Below, in pieces: positions 55,701-61,606 of a stretch of DNA of 64,000 bases (position 1 is the first letter of the stretch; the number at the start of each line of letters is the position of its first letter). Origin of the DNA: Euleptes europaea. Its lineage: Eukaryota; Chordata; Lepidosauria; Squamata; Sphaerodactylidae. Under the pieces are notes generated by a model. It was not told the DNA's origin. It was given only the letters and a program-made list of their open reading frames with translations, and ran no database searches. Position numbers and translations under genes: made by a program. The DNA lies in contig NC_079324.1 of assembly GCF_029931775.1 (NCBI RefSeq), forward strand, positions 62,379,268-62,443,267, in the 5' to 3' direction.

Positions 55701-58700
55701 AGAAAAGTCTGTTTGGGGTAAATGTGGCCCTGATCCGTGGATTTAGATATCCTCAGATGAGAAATAGATATATAAATATGTCCATTCTGCCTCTTAAGTG
55801 TCCTGCTTGAGGCAGCTTACAATTAAAATCACCACAATTAAAAAAACAAACACCAAGCCATTAAAAGCCAGCCATTGGACATAAGCAGTGTAAAAACTAT
55901 CCATAAAACAAAAGCCTGGGTAAGAAGATGTGTTTTGGCCTGGCACCTAAAAGAATGTAATGTAAGTAAGTGCCAGGAAAGCCTCCAAGGGGGAGGAATT
56001 CCAGAGGCGAGATGCCCCAGCAGTCTCTAGTCATCATTCACCTCACCTCTGAGGACACAGAGAGCAATGCTTGAGAGGCAGATGTTACCTGGTAGGCAGG
56101 ATAGCAAGGCAGGAGGTCCTTCGGGTACGATGGCTCTCATCCGTTTAGGGCCGGTAAGAACAGCACTTTGAATTGTTCCCAGAAACAGATGGTTAACCAG
56201 TGCAGGTCTTCTCCAGCAATGCAGCTGGGTCCAGAATTCCCTGTCAACGCTGAGCTGAGTCAGTAAGGGTTAGTTGAACCCCATCTAATGTGGAATGCAT
56301 AGTATTAAGTCTGCGTGGGGGAGGACACACGAGGTCGGAGACGGAGTTCCAACAACAACCGCTTTATTGAGAACAGAACTGCAATACAGTGGACTGACCC
56401 CCGCTTATATGCCCCTCTGGCTGCCTGGGGCCACTCCCCCCGGTCCGTGATTGTGGGGGGGAAACAACCCCTAGTGACCAACGGCACATAGTTTTAGGAG
56501 CCTCAGAAAACCCCAAGCTCGGCGGGGTTTCTCCTGCCTACTGTCAACATACATACATAACACATAGAGTCCTTCAAGACCTTAGCATCAGGGCCGTCTT
56601 AACAGTATTATAGGCCCCCAGGCAAAGGAGTGCACTGGGGCCCCTACCTCCACAACCACTCACAGGAATAAAAATGTAAATGTTTGATAAAATTAAAGAT
56701 ATATTTATTGATACTTCTAACAAAATCAGTGTTTAAACATTTAAAAAAAACATGCTGTGCAGCAAAGACTAATCAACACAAATGTAACCTGATATTTGTG
56801 TGTGTGTGTGTGTGTTAAGTGCCGTCAAGTCGCTTCCGACTCATGGCGACCCTATGGATGAAAGTCCTCCAAAATGTCCTATCTTTGACAGCCTTGTTCA
56901 GATATTTATAGTTTATAATATTTATGCATTACACCCCTGTCACACCATTGGCCCATCTGGACCACCGCTGCTCTGACCGTGTCCTGCAGCTGGACATGCC
57001 CTCAGATTGCACTTAGCTGGGGCCTATCTCTGTATGCAGGCCAAGAGACCCCAGAGGCTCACAGCTACACTCCTTTCCTGGTTTGCAGTAAAACTCTGAG
57101 GCGGGTGTGGGTTTTTGGCAGGTGACATCCCGAACGGCCTTCGGAAAGCCCTTAGCAGAACAAGGCACAATCAGGGCGGACATCGCCGAGTCCAGGGTTG
57201 AAATTGAGCAGGCCCGGTTGCTGGTCCTCAAGGCAGCCCACCTCATGGACATTGTCGGAAATAAGGCAAGTGCTTGGAGAATCGGGGGGGGGGGCATAAA
57301 ATCCAGGAAGCCTGTGGTCGCTGTATGCTCACCATAAGCGCAACTAGCGCCCTTTCTTTAGACATGGCTCAGAGTGGAGACTGAGAGGGCTCCTGTTTGC
57401 ATCAGGACCGTGAGCATGACATACTGGCTCAGGGAGGGCAGGGACTGGGATGGTTCAAAGCTAGAATGGCTGTTGCTGGTGTAGATCCCAGAGTGTGAAC
57501 AGGGGGGCAGATGAAGTCTGGGGAAAGCTACAGGGTTGCAAAGTGGACTGAAGGCTTTATCTACACCCATTTTTAAGCATGGAAGTTGCCTCTCCTGTGT
57601 GTTGTATCTGGGCCTGCCCCAGGGGTTCTACCATTCTCTTTGTGTTGACTAAGACTCCTTCAGAAATTGATAGATAGTGCTGCTGGATAGTGCTGTCCCT
57701 TCACACAGAGGCCAATGCTGTCTCCATTCTCCTCTTTATCCATTTGTCAGTGTGCAAGGGGTGGTGTGCCTCTTGTGGGGAGGGAGCTAAGGACAGACAT
57801 GCTGAGGAAATGGCTTCCCTTGAGGGCTGCCATTTTCTTTTGTCTCAACCCCACACAGGAAGCAGCTCTGCAGATTGCCATGATCAAAGTGGTGGCTCCA
57901 AACATGGCATTGCGGGTCATCGACCGGGCGATCCAGGCAAGTGCTTTGTGGGGTATCGGGGAGATTCCTTCCTTCCTCCATTTCTGTCCTGTTTCTACCT
58001 TCTCACCCTCTTCTCATCCGAGGGCTTGAAAGTTCTCTCGTAATTCCTCCTTCCTCATCTGTCCCTGTTCTGTCATTGACAAGGTTGTCAACTCCAGACT
58101 CGGAAGTTCCTGGAGATTTAGGTCCAGACCCTAGGGAGGGCATCGTTTGGGGAAGGGAGGGACCTCAGCAGGGTTTCATGCCATAGAGTTTGCCGTCCAA
58201 AGAAGCTGTTGTCTCTTGGGGAGCTGAGGTCTGTAGTCTGGAGATTAGTTGTAATTCTGGGAAATCTCCAGCAGGTTGGCAACCAGACACACTGTGGGAG
58301 TTCCCTGAGAGCCAATGTGGTATAGTGGTTAAGAGCTGTGGTTTGGAGCAGTGGAGTCTGATCTGGAGAACCGGGTTTGATTCCCCACTCCTCCACGTGA
58401 GCGGCAGAGGCTAATCTGGTGAACTGGATTTGTTTCCCCACTCCTGCACACGAAGCCAGATGGGTGACCTTGGGCAAGTCACACTCTCTCAGCCTCACCC
58501 ACCTCACAGAGAGTCTGGTGGGGAGGGGAAGGGAAGGTGATCATAAGTCTCCCTTAAGTGGTAGAGGAAGTCAGCATATAAAAACCAACTCTTTTTCTTC
58601 TAATTCCCAGGAGCCTGCTCTTCACACAGAGAGAATGGGGCTTTTACTTCCTCTCCCTTGGTGCCATTTTCCTTAGCTGGGGATCCACTATTTGCCCTGC

Positions 58701-60224
58701 TGGGGAAAACATTTGTGAAGTCCATCACTACCTTTACTTTCCCCCAGCAGGGCAAACAGTGACTCCATGAGGTTGTTTCTGGTTGAGAAAAAATCTGCTT
58801 TAAGCTCCTAAGATTCTGATCCAGACTGGGTCCCTACACACCCAGGAGCTAAGTTCTGAGCATGAAACTCACAGCGCATCTCTGTCACAACCCCTGGCCC
58901 TGATCCCAGGTCTTTCTCTTGTTTATTTTATTTTATACCTCTACCAATCACAAGTACCTCAGGTCAGAGAGTTGTGCCCCACCTCACCACCCACACCCTT
59001 CGGTCTTGTTTAGTATACCAGATCCACTGTCAACAGAATCATAGAATCCTAGGGTTGGAAGGGACCACCTGGGTCATCTAGTCCAACCCCCTGCACAATG
59101 CAGGAAATTCACAACTACCTGCCCCCCACACTCCCAGTGACCTATTCCATGCCCAGAAGATGGATGCATGAGGTTAGTGTGTTTTCTTTCACACATACAC
59201 AGGATGCCTTAATCCTGTACCAGAGACTACACATGAACACATGAAGCTGCCTTATACTGAATCAGACCCTTGGTCTATCAAAATCAGTATTGTCTACTCA
59301 GACTGGCAGCGGCTCTCCAGGGACTCGGAAGAGGTCTTTTAAATCACCTATGCCTAGTCCCTTTAACTGGAGATGCCGGGGGTTGAACCAGGGACCTTCT
59401 GAATGCCAAGCAAAGGCTCTACCACTGAGCCACAGCCCCTCATCAGTTTCAAATCCAGACCCCTTTGTCTTGGATTCTACAGAGCGTGTAGCGGCTTATT
59501 GGTGTTGAGGATAGCACAAAAGTCATATATAACAAATCAGTTTCTTTAGTTGGTAAGCTTGACTTGTAATTCCTTCCCAGTCCAGCCTGATAGCTGACAC
59601 AGTTACCAGAGCTAGGAGGTTCCTTATCCTTAAAAGTTAGGATGTCTGTCCTAACTAGACAGCTTGAACAAGTTCCCTGTCCCTTTCTAGGAAGAGCACC
59701 TAAACCCTGCCTATCAAAAATCAACCTCTACAGTTCCCACTGGACTTCCTGCCTAGTCCAGGACCCTTCCCCAACCCTCTCACTCCAAAATCCAACTGCC
59801 CATTTTGTCCATTAGTGATTGACGGTTAAACTCCCCTCAGGTGTCCCCCCACCATTCCATTCAACCGGTTTGAATCCTGTTCGTCAGAACTGGCAGAAAA
59901 GAAGGCTGCATCTTCTCCTGTCTATTACTATCTGTTGACAGGGCCCAGATTAGACATGTGGGGAACACCAGGACTTCCTAAGCCCTCAGGGGGCTTTCTC
60001 TTACAGGCTGCTCCATTCTGCTCCCTGGGCAAGTCTTTAAAAATGGCATTCACCTGAGCTCATGGCCTTTCCCCTTGGCTTTCTTGCAGGCCTTCGGTGC
60101 AGCAGGACTCAGCAATGACTACCCGCTGGCGCAGTTCTTTGCCTGGGCGCGGGCTCTGCGTCTGGCCGATGGCCCTGACGAAGTCCACAGGGCAGCCGTT
60201 GCCAAATTGGAACTGAAGCGTTAG
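31270..60224 (+). CDS. ACAD10: acyl-CoA dehydrogenase family member 10, complete CDS in 20 exons
   Basis: The joined exons encode 1053 residues (human about 1059, from memory). The N-terminal 43 residues contain no Asp or Glu and several Arg/His/Lys, consistent with a mitochondrial presequence. Domain 1 (about 44-280) is HAD-hydrolase-like: FDMGG with D48, [16 protein letters not shown]. Domain 2 (about 290-560) is an aminoglycoside-phosphotransferase/choline-kinase-like fold: [26 protein letters not shown] (D463, N468), [10 protein letters not shown] (D483). Domain 3 (about 640-1053) is a flavin-dependent acyl-CoA dehydrogenase: [24 protein letters not shown], and catalytic-base context ADGPDEVHR with D1036. 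ACAD10/11 proteins are reported to act on 4-hydroxy fatty acids by phosphorylation followed by rearrangement. Exon phases all join and no stop interrupts the frame. Three introns use GC-AG boundaries. Confidence 0.96.
31798..31930 (+). repeat. CR1 LINE 3' terminus
   Basis: ggtagttgttaatttcctgcattgtacagggggttggactagatgaccctggtggtcccttccaactctatga. Confidence 0.9.
32220..33204. mobile_element. non-autonomous hAT transposon with internal palindromes
   Basis: Termini CAGGGGTGTCAAA and gttcgacacccttg. Exact 8-bp target duplication GGCTAGGA at 32212-32219 and 33205-33212. The interior has ggaggccaggtctacccatt and its inverse aatgagtagacctggcctcc, both about 32476-32670, and a CT-rich run near 32685-32760. 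985 bp, no transposase seen. Lies in ACAD10 intron 1 (coding count). Confidence 0.93.
33372..33654 (+). repeat. tRNA-derived SINE (about 300 bp family), 5'-truncated
   Basis: gaatggtggtttggagaagtggagtctgatctggagaaccgggtttgattcc ... aaaccaactcttcttcttct. Confidence 0.9.
33721..34138. mobile_element. hAT-like non-autonomous element (CGGGGGTCCCC ends)
   Basis: Ends cgggggtccccaaag and gttggggacccctg are inverted repeats. Flanks cctcaggc / cattaggc match at 6 of 8 bases, a decayed target duplication. A second copy of the 3' half lies at 40136-40349 plus 41674-41689. Confidence 0.8.
34318..34466 (+). CDS. ACAD10: ACAD10 coding exon 2
   Basis: Encodes [20 protein letters not shown], then [19 protein letters not shown] and [10 protein letters not shown]. 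Acceptor CATTTAG|AGTGG, donor AAGATC|GTAAGC. HAD cap region. Confidence 0.96.
35068..35236 (-). repeat. tRNA-Ala-like SINE (internally deleted)
   Basis: Antisense copy, atactgaatcagaccctcagtccatcaaggc ... accaagcaggtgctctaccagtgagcatgg, with part of the head missing. Confidence 0.82.
35244..35497. repeat. unclassified repeat shared with 51100-51545
   Basis: ggccatttcctgcccctcatgccaccggagggcttttcag ... ggactggggcaggaaaacaggcactgtgaagcccctttgccactgcac matches the second site in the same order with different middle lengths. Confidence 0.55.
35498..36265 (+). mobile_element. L2-clade LINE, 3' end of ORF2 and tail
   Basis: The plus frame reads [13 protein letters not shown], then [19 protein letters not shown], stop, [14 protein letters not shown] and [15 protein letters not shown], the conserved C-terminal block of L2 reverse transcriptases. 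It ends in gtgggatacaaataaaaa. Several stops show it is decayed. Confidence 0.85.
36334..36528 (+). CDS. ACAD10: ACAD10 coding exon 3
   Basis: 65 codons in phase 0: [20 protein letters not shown] ... [26 protein letters not shown]. Acceptor GTTCTAG|GCAAAT, donor GATGTG|GTAAGT. Holds HAD motif II (LSNN). Confidence 0.97.
36655..37269 (-). repeat. CR1 LINE 3' end (antisense)
   Basis: catagaatcgtagcgttggaagggaccaccagggtcatctagtcc ... gaacacagtactctaggtgaggtctaat. The minus frame has [20 protein letters not shown]. Confidence 0.94.
37500..37662 (+). repeat. CR1 LINE 3' terminus (sense)
   Basis: gcttaggcagatcatgagagggagggcatcttggcc ... ggtcctttccaactctatgattctag. Confidence 0.92.
37699..37815 (+). 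repeat. diverged tRNA-derived SINE head
   Basis: gaggctacaagactgagctgcaaatccagaagttcctggttcaaatcttg retains a B-box-like ggttcaaatc. Confidence 0.45.
37860..38222 (+). repeat. two tandem 5S rRNA-derived SINEs with BovB-like tail
   Basis: Both units (about 37860-38020 and 38021-38222) carry 5S rRNA-like sequence (aagctaagcagggttagccctgg; atcttggaagctaagtagggtcagccctgattattacttggatgggagacc) and a body (gtccagggttgctac..cagaggcagg). The second ends ggccgccataaattggctgtgacttgacagcattttcc, a BovB-like terminus. Confidence 0.85.
38478..38683 (+). repeat. tRNA-Ala-like SINE
   Basis: ggggaggggctgtggctcagtttgtagagcatctgctcggcatgcagaaggtcccaggttcagtcccc ... cagtagaaggcagcttcatgtgttca. Confidence 0.92.
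38865..39023 (+). CDS. ACAD10: ACAD10 coding exon 4
   Basis: 53 codons: [20 protein letters not shown] ... [24 protein letters not shown]. Acceptor CCCCTAG|ATAGTC, donor GTGAAG|GTGAGC. HAD motifs III (K of GKPDP) and IV (FLDD). Confidence 0.98.
39135..39215. repeat. MITE-like 'GTCCAGTAGCACCTT' repeat
   Basis: gagtcctttagttccttagagaccagcaaggtttttgggttatcagctttcaacagtcacagctccctttgtcagatac. Confidence 0.65.
39478..39572 (-). repeat. L3/CR1-type LINE 3' terminus (antisense)
   Basis: aagaatgtgagcaggactttgctggtccagaccaaagatgcatctagtccagcaccctgacttccaaccgtggccag. Confidence 0.7.
39703..39862 (+). CDS. ACAD10: ACAD10 coding exon 5
   Basis: Encodes [20 protein letters not shown] and [20 protein letters not shown]. 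Acceptor TTGTCAG|GTTGAT, donor GAAG|GTGTGA (phase 1). End of the HAD domain and linker to the kinase-like domain. Confidence 0.96.
40030..40128. repeat. MITE-like 'GTCCAGTAGCACCTT' repeat, diverged
   Basis: aaaagtcccatggcgccttaaaagactgacaacctttatttcagtcagagtttttgtgagatactgctcatttcttcag. Confidence 0.6.
40512..40559. repeat. miniature 'TTGCCAG' palindromic fragment
   Basis: aagggttgccaggtctctagccaccacctggaggttggcagccctag has inverted ends matching the MITE-like element of 29160-29338 with the interior removed. Confidence 0.55.
40652..40727. repeat. (AAAG)n microsatellite
   Basis: About 18 uninterrupted copies of AAAG inside the hAT at 40350-41665, flanked by GGAA-rich DNA. Confidence 0.97.
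42476..42617 (+). CDS. ACAD10: ACAD10 coding exon 6
   Basis: Encodes [20 protein letters not shown] then [22 protein letters not shown]. Acceptor CTTCCAG|GACC, donor TACAG|GTGAAA (phase 2). ATP-binding lobe of the kinase-like domain (RKKPPG). Confidence 0.97.
42755..42972. repeat. MITE-like repeat in hairpin form
   Basis: gagtccagtagcaccttagagaccgacaagattttcagggtataaact ... and, inverted, aaaaatcttgttggcctctaaggcactactggactgg. Arms separated by a short centre. Confidence 0.75.
42985..43171. repeat. MITE-like repeat with long near-perfect inverted repeat
   Basis: Arms 43022-43087 and 43105-43171 are reverse complements with few mismatches, from atagaaaagagcaagagtcc to ggactcttgctcttttctat, with a 17-bp loop. 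Confidence 0.9.
43350..43573 (+). repeat. Sauria-type tRNA SINE, full length
   Basis: agagccactgtggtgtagcagttagtgtgggactaggaccagggagacctgggttcaactccc, body cagcctaacctaccccttagggttgtcatgagaataaaa, tail gagctctctggaggaagggtaagataaaaataag. Confidence 0.92.
43625..43693 (+). CDS. ACAD10: ACAD10 coding exon 7
   Basis: Encodes [22 protein letters not shown]. Acceptor CTGACAG|GGTTT, donor TCAAG|GTGAAT (phase 2). Small exon of the kinase-like domain. Confidence 0.96.
43829..44017 (+). repeat. 5S rRNA-derived SINE with BovB-like tail
   Basis: gatctcatcagatcttggaagctaagcagggtccgcactgtttagtatttggatgg is 5S-like; it ends cctaagtcacctgcaactcgacagcattttcc. Confidence 0.88.
44352..44533 (+). CDS. ACAD10: ACAD10 coding exon 8
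   Basis: Encodes [20 protein letters not shown], then [20 protein letters not shown] and [18 protein letters not shown]. Acceptor CGCCCCAG|CATC, donor CAAG|GTGCGT (phase 1). Hinge of the kinase-like domain. Confidence 0.97.
46035..46185 (+). CDS. ACAD10: ACAD10 coding exon 9
   Basis: Encodes [38 protein letters not shown] and LSVVHGDF. Acceptor GTTCCAG|GCAAC, donor TTCAG|GTGATG (phase 2). Begins the catalytic loop (HGD). Confidence 0.97.
46543..46688 (+). CDS. ACAD10: ACAD10 coding exon 10
   Basis: Encodes [40 protein letters not shown]. Acceptor CTCGGCAG|GCTG, donor AAAAG|GTACAA (phase 1). Catalytic-loop Asn and metal-binding Asp (DWE). Confidence 0.97.
46953..47253 (+). repeat. tRNA-derived SINE (about 300 bp family)
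   Basis: gagagccactgtggtatagtggttaaaagtggtgg ... gtaaagaaagtcagcatataaaaacc. Confidence 0.92.
47446..47619 (+). CDS. ACAD10: ACAD10 coding exon 11
   Basis: Encodes [20 protein letters not shown] and [26 protein letters not shown]. Acceptor CATGCAG|GTCTG, donor ACAG|GTGAGA (phase 1). End of the kinase-like domain. Confidence 0.97.
48030..48069 (+). repeat. CR1 3' terminal remnant
   Basis: agagaatttgaccctggtggtccctttcgattctatga. Confidence 0.6.
48617..48766 (-). repeat. 5S rRNA-derived SINE fragment (antisense)
   Basis: ggttggccattgtctgcctctgtgtagcaaccctggtcttctttggtggtctcccagggctgacctgctt is the inverse of the 5S-SINE body. Confidence 0.75.
48838..49146 (+). repeat. tRNA-derived SINE (about 300 bp family)
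   Basis: gagagccaacatggtgtagtggttaagagcagtgg ... aaaaaccaactcttctttttcttc. It ends about 110 bp before ACAD10 exon 12. Confidence 0.92.
49259..49647 (+). CDS. ACAD10: ACAD10 coding exon 12 (linker; followed by GC-AG intron)
   Basis: Encodes [35 protein letters not shown], a Pro/Ser-rich linker, then LVISPEG-like [20 protein letters not shown] and HPLTEELK. Acceptor CACGCAG|GTCAG (phase 1); donor CTCAAG|GCAAGC is a GC donor. The next exon continues exactly in frame. Confidence 0.95.
49842..49940 (+). repeat. partial tRNA-Ala-like SINE (3' half)
   Basis: gtccctggagagctgctgccagtcagaggagacgacactggccttgatagaccaagcaggtctgactcaggagagagcatcttcatgggtgttca. Confidence 0.75.
49955..50237 (+). repeat. 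tRNA-derived SINE with (TCC)n tail
   Basis: gagccagagcggtgtagtggttaagagcggtgg ... gtcagcatataaaaaacaactctttccc, its tail expanded to (TCC)n at 50209-50237. Confidence 0.92.
50250..50335. repeat. MITE-like 'GTCCAGTAGCACCTT' repeat
   Basis: agcaactgagagaccaacaagattttcagggcatgagctttccagagtcaaagctcccttcgtcagatacatgaggtt. Confidence 0.7.
50382..50522 (+). CDS. ACAD10: ACAD10 coding exon 13
   Basis: 47 codons: [47 protein letters not shown]. Acceptor CCTCCAG|GACAGG, donor CCCGAG|GTACCC. Start of the acyl-CoA dehydrogenase N-terminal helical domain. Confidence 0.98.
50799..50936 (+). CDS. ACAD10: ACAD10 coding exon 14
   Basis: 46 codons: [20 protein letters not shown], then [16 protein letters not shown]. 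Acceptor CTGCAG|ATATTC, donor CCACAG|GTCAGT. FAMTEP is the flavin/substrate-contacting signature. Confidence 0.98.
51100..51545. repeat. unclassified repeat shared with 35244-35497
   Basis: gcagccatttcctcctcgcgccactggagggcttttt ... ggagcagggaaacggcagggaaacctgccatgtggaagccccgttgccactgcac, same block order as the 35.2 kb site. Confidence 0.55.
51728..51930 (-). repeat. diverged tRNA-Ala-like SINE (antisense)
   Basis: acatgaacgtaggaaactgccttg ... accagagatgcaggggctgaaccagagaccttctgcgtgaaaagcagaatccctggctcctcccc. Confidence 0.6.
52190..52280 (+). CDS. ACAD10: ACAD10 coding exon 15
   Basis: Encodes [30 protein letters not shown]. Acceptor CTCTTAG|GTTGC, donor TCGG|GTATGT (phase 1). Beta-domain of the dehydrogenase. 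Confidence 0.98.
52494..52990 (-). mobile_element. CR1-type LINE, reverse transcriptase fragments (antisense)
   Basis: The minus frame at 52494-52826 reads [32 protein letters not shown] and [18 protein letters not shown], matching CR1 RT motifs (the YADD-equivalent FADD reads FAGD here). Further upstream on the minus strand, [15 protein letters not shown] at about 52927-52972 is an earlier RT block in a different frame. Confidence 0.85.
53252..53410 (+). CDS. ACAD10: ACAD10 coding exon 16
   Basis: Encodes [20 protein letters not shown] and [27 protein letters not shown]. Acceptor CTCGGCAG|GCTCC, donor CCAG|GTGAGG (phase 1). Confidence 0.98.
53474..53759 (+). repeat. tRNA-derived SINE (about 300 bp family)
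   Basis: gagagccagcgtgatgtagtggttaagagcggggg ... gtcggcatataaaaaccaactcttcttc. Inserted about 60 bp after ACAD10 exon 16. Confidence 0.92.
54067..54239 (+). CDS. ACAD10: ACAD10 coding exon 17
   Basis: Encodes [57 protein letters not shown]. Acceptor CTTCCAG|CTGGC, donor GAGCGG|GTGAGT (phase 0). Includes the C-terminal helical domain start (GPGRIHH). Confidence 0.98.
54434..54698 (+). repeat. chimeric SINE: Sauria-type tRNA head, 5S-SINE body, BovB-like tail
   Basis: Head gcgtggtgtagtgattaaggtgtcggactaggatctgggaaacccaggttcaagtcccc; at about 54556 it continues as ggcaagtatttggatgggcgacctccaaggaataccagggttgtgatgcagaggcagg; tail gggtcaccataagtcagctgtgacttgatggcaaaa. Confidence 0.85.
55028..55230 (-). 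repeat. LINE/SINE tail-like interspersed repeat (antisense)
   Basis: tttatttatttacttacttcttgtccgcatttctcatagagactcaaggcagattacagagc is a reversed tail of the kind shared by squamate LINEs and SINEs. Family not certain. Confidence 0.5.
55770..56240 (-). repeat. unclassified LINE-like interspersed repeat
   Basis: cctgcttgaggcagcttacaattaaaatcacc ... aagcctgggtaagaagatgtgttttggcctggcacctaaaag ... ggccggtaagaacagcactttgaattgttcccagaaac. I recognise this word order as a common reptile repeat but cannot assign its family. Confidence 0.5.
56243..56551 (-). mobile_element. solo LTR or LTR fragment of a retrovirus-like element (fossil)
   Basis: Read on the minus strand it begins TGTTGACAG, has a TATA-like CATATAAGC, an AATAAAG poly(A)-type signal about 45 bases further on, and ends TTGACA near 56243. 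This is the layout of an LTR. No internal genes are adjacent, so it is at most a solo LTR. The boundaries are tentative because no clear target duplication was found. Age cannot be estimated from one copy. Confidence 0.6.
56588..56795. repeat. hAT-like terminal fragment
   Basis: cagggccgtcttaacagtattataggcccccaggcaaaggagtgcactggggcccct resembles the end of a known class of non-autonomous hAT elements. The partner end was not located. Confidence 0.45.
56798..56902 (-). repeat. BovB LINE 3' terminus with (TG)n
   Basis: (tg)n then ttaagtgccgtcaagtcgcttccgactcatggcgaccctatgg ... aatgtcctatctttgacagcc. Confidence 0.9.
57122..57265 (+). CDS. ACAD10: ACAD10 coding exon 18 (followed by GC-AG intron)
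   Basis: 48 codons: [48 protein letters not shown]. Acceptor TTGGCAG|GTGACA; donor AATAAG|GCAAGT is a GC donor. C-terminal helical domain with FGKPL and SRVEIEQAR. Confidence 0.97.
57859..57936 (+). CDS. ACAD10: ACAD10 coding exon 19 (followed by GC-AG intron)
   Basis: 26 codons: [26 protein letters not shown]. Acceptor CACACAG|GAAGCA; donor ATCCAG|GCAAGT is a GC donor. Confidence 0.97.
58083..58290. repeat. 'TTGCCAACC' MITE-like element with inverted ends
   Basis: aaggttgtcaactccagactcggaagttcctggagattt ... ggagattagttgtaattctgggaaatctccagcaggttggcaacc. Confidence 0.65.
58309..58602 (+). repeat. tRNA-derived SINE (about 300 bp family)
   Basis: gagagccaatgtggtatagtggttaagagctgtgg ... gtcagcatataaaaaccaactctttttcttct. 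Confidence 0.92.
59036..59163 (-). repeat. CR1 LINE 3' terminus (antisense)
   Basis: agaatcatagaatcctagggttggaagggaccacctgggtcatctagtccaaccccctgcacaatgcagg. Confidence 0.92.
59230..59441 (-). repeat. tRNA-Ala-like SINE (antisense)
   Basis: acatgaagctgccttatactgaatcagacccttggtctatc ... ggctctaccactgagccacagcccct. Confidence 0.92.
60090..60224 (+). CDS. ACAD10: ACAD10 coding exon 20 (last)
   Basis: 44 codons plus [47 protein letters not shown]. Acceptor CTTGCAG|GCCTTC. Holds D1036 at the acyl-CoA dehydrogenase catalytic-base position (ADGPDEVHR). Confidence 0.98.
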   Translation, partial: AFGAAGLSNDYPLAQFFAWARALRLADGPDEVHRAAVAKLELKR

Positions 60225-60810
60225 TTGGGCCAAAAGTCATGGCCAGGAGCAACTTGACGTTCTAGCAGCTGGTGGTGGGAAAGGAATCCTGTTTGACAGC
60301 TTTGGTGGGGGTATGAGGCTGCACGGAGGACAGTGGGCTGTTTGTAACTGCAGTATCCATGCGGATTTCAGCAGCACTTCAGCTAATAATAAGCCCAATC
60401 AATTGTAGGGGAAAGAATCACAGAAGCAGGCTGCTCAGAGGATTTAAAGGTCCTGCTAAAATTTCCACCAACTTCAGGGATTCTCGAGAAGAGATCCAGC
60501 ACCCAGAGATCATTGATGGCTGGACCGTTTTGTATTTCAGTGACTCACTAGGTCACACTTTGGTTAGCAGAGAACTGCTGATTACCTCCAAGGCATTCCT
60601 GCTCCTATGTTAGAAGGCCCAGGGCTTGGATCTGAGTTGAGTATCCTGAAAATGGATGGGGGTGGGGTGGGGTGGAGAGAAGCCAAGGATTTCCCCTAAA
60701 GGCCTCTGGCAGAGTGTAACCCCCTCACACACACTGCTTACTGGTGTTTTTTGTTATGTTTTGTGGGGCTTTGCACTTTAATATAGTAATTCATTGATGT
60801 AATTTTTTAA
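60225..60810 (+). other. ACAD10: ACAD10 3' UTR (end uncertain)
   Basis: Sequence after the stop. No AATAAA is seen in the first 600 bases; a weak AATATA variant at about 60780 followed by GT-rich DNA is a possible poly(A) site. The true end could lie further right. Confidence 0.4.
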
Positions 60811-61600
60811 GAGTGGAAAGGATCAAGGAAAAAAGCATACTGCTTTTGAAGTATCTTACAAAACTGGTCTAAAAAAACAAAGTAAACCAAACACCTTCCT
60901 GCCTCTGTTTCTTCTGTGCTACGCAGTTGTAAAACCGCAGATAAGTTTCGTGTGTCCAGAATCTGAAAGGCTGGAGAGGGAGTGGCTTGGGGGGGGGGCG
61001 GTGTTGATTTCTCTTTTTTCCTTGCCTGTTTTCTCCCAGAAAAAGGAGTGGGAATCAAGAGAACAGTTCAGGAGCAAGCAAAAACAGAGCTTCCATTAAT
61101 ACTTTTCCAAAAGACTGGCACCAACCGAGAGCCTCCTTTAAAGCTGAAATCCCCCTAACCTGCTTACACAACTTGCCAAAACAAATCAATACAAGTCTGA
61201 TGTTACTGCAGAGTTGAAGGGGAACCTTGGCCCACTTCTTGGGACTTGGGAGTAGCCAGTTGTACTCTCACTTCAGTAGCAGCGCTGACCACGTGGCCAA
61301 TTCTGGCCTCCCCCTTGTGTGGTTTCCCGAGAGAGTGATAGTCACGAGGGATACCAGCGGGGCTGATACCAGCAGGGCTGTCTTCAATTTCCTCCCGCTC
61401 AGGTCTGAAAGTTGCAGATTGGAGACGTAGGGAGCAATCCTAAACTGGTCTGCTCAGAAGTAAATCCCATGTAATTGGATGGGCTTACTCCTAGGAAAGT
61501 GTCCTTAGCATTGCAACTATAGTCCTTGCAAGGGAACTGACTGCTCCCCTTCTCAAACAGCCAATGTGCAGAAGTGTCCTCTGTGACTCAGAATCTTGCA
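60811..61600. other. downstream intergenic DNA, no gene seen
   Basis: No open frame with recognisable homology and no repeat I can name. Confidence 0.5.
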
Positions 61601-61606
61601 CCAATG

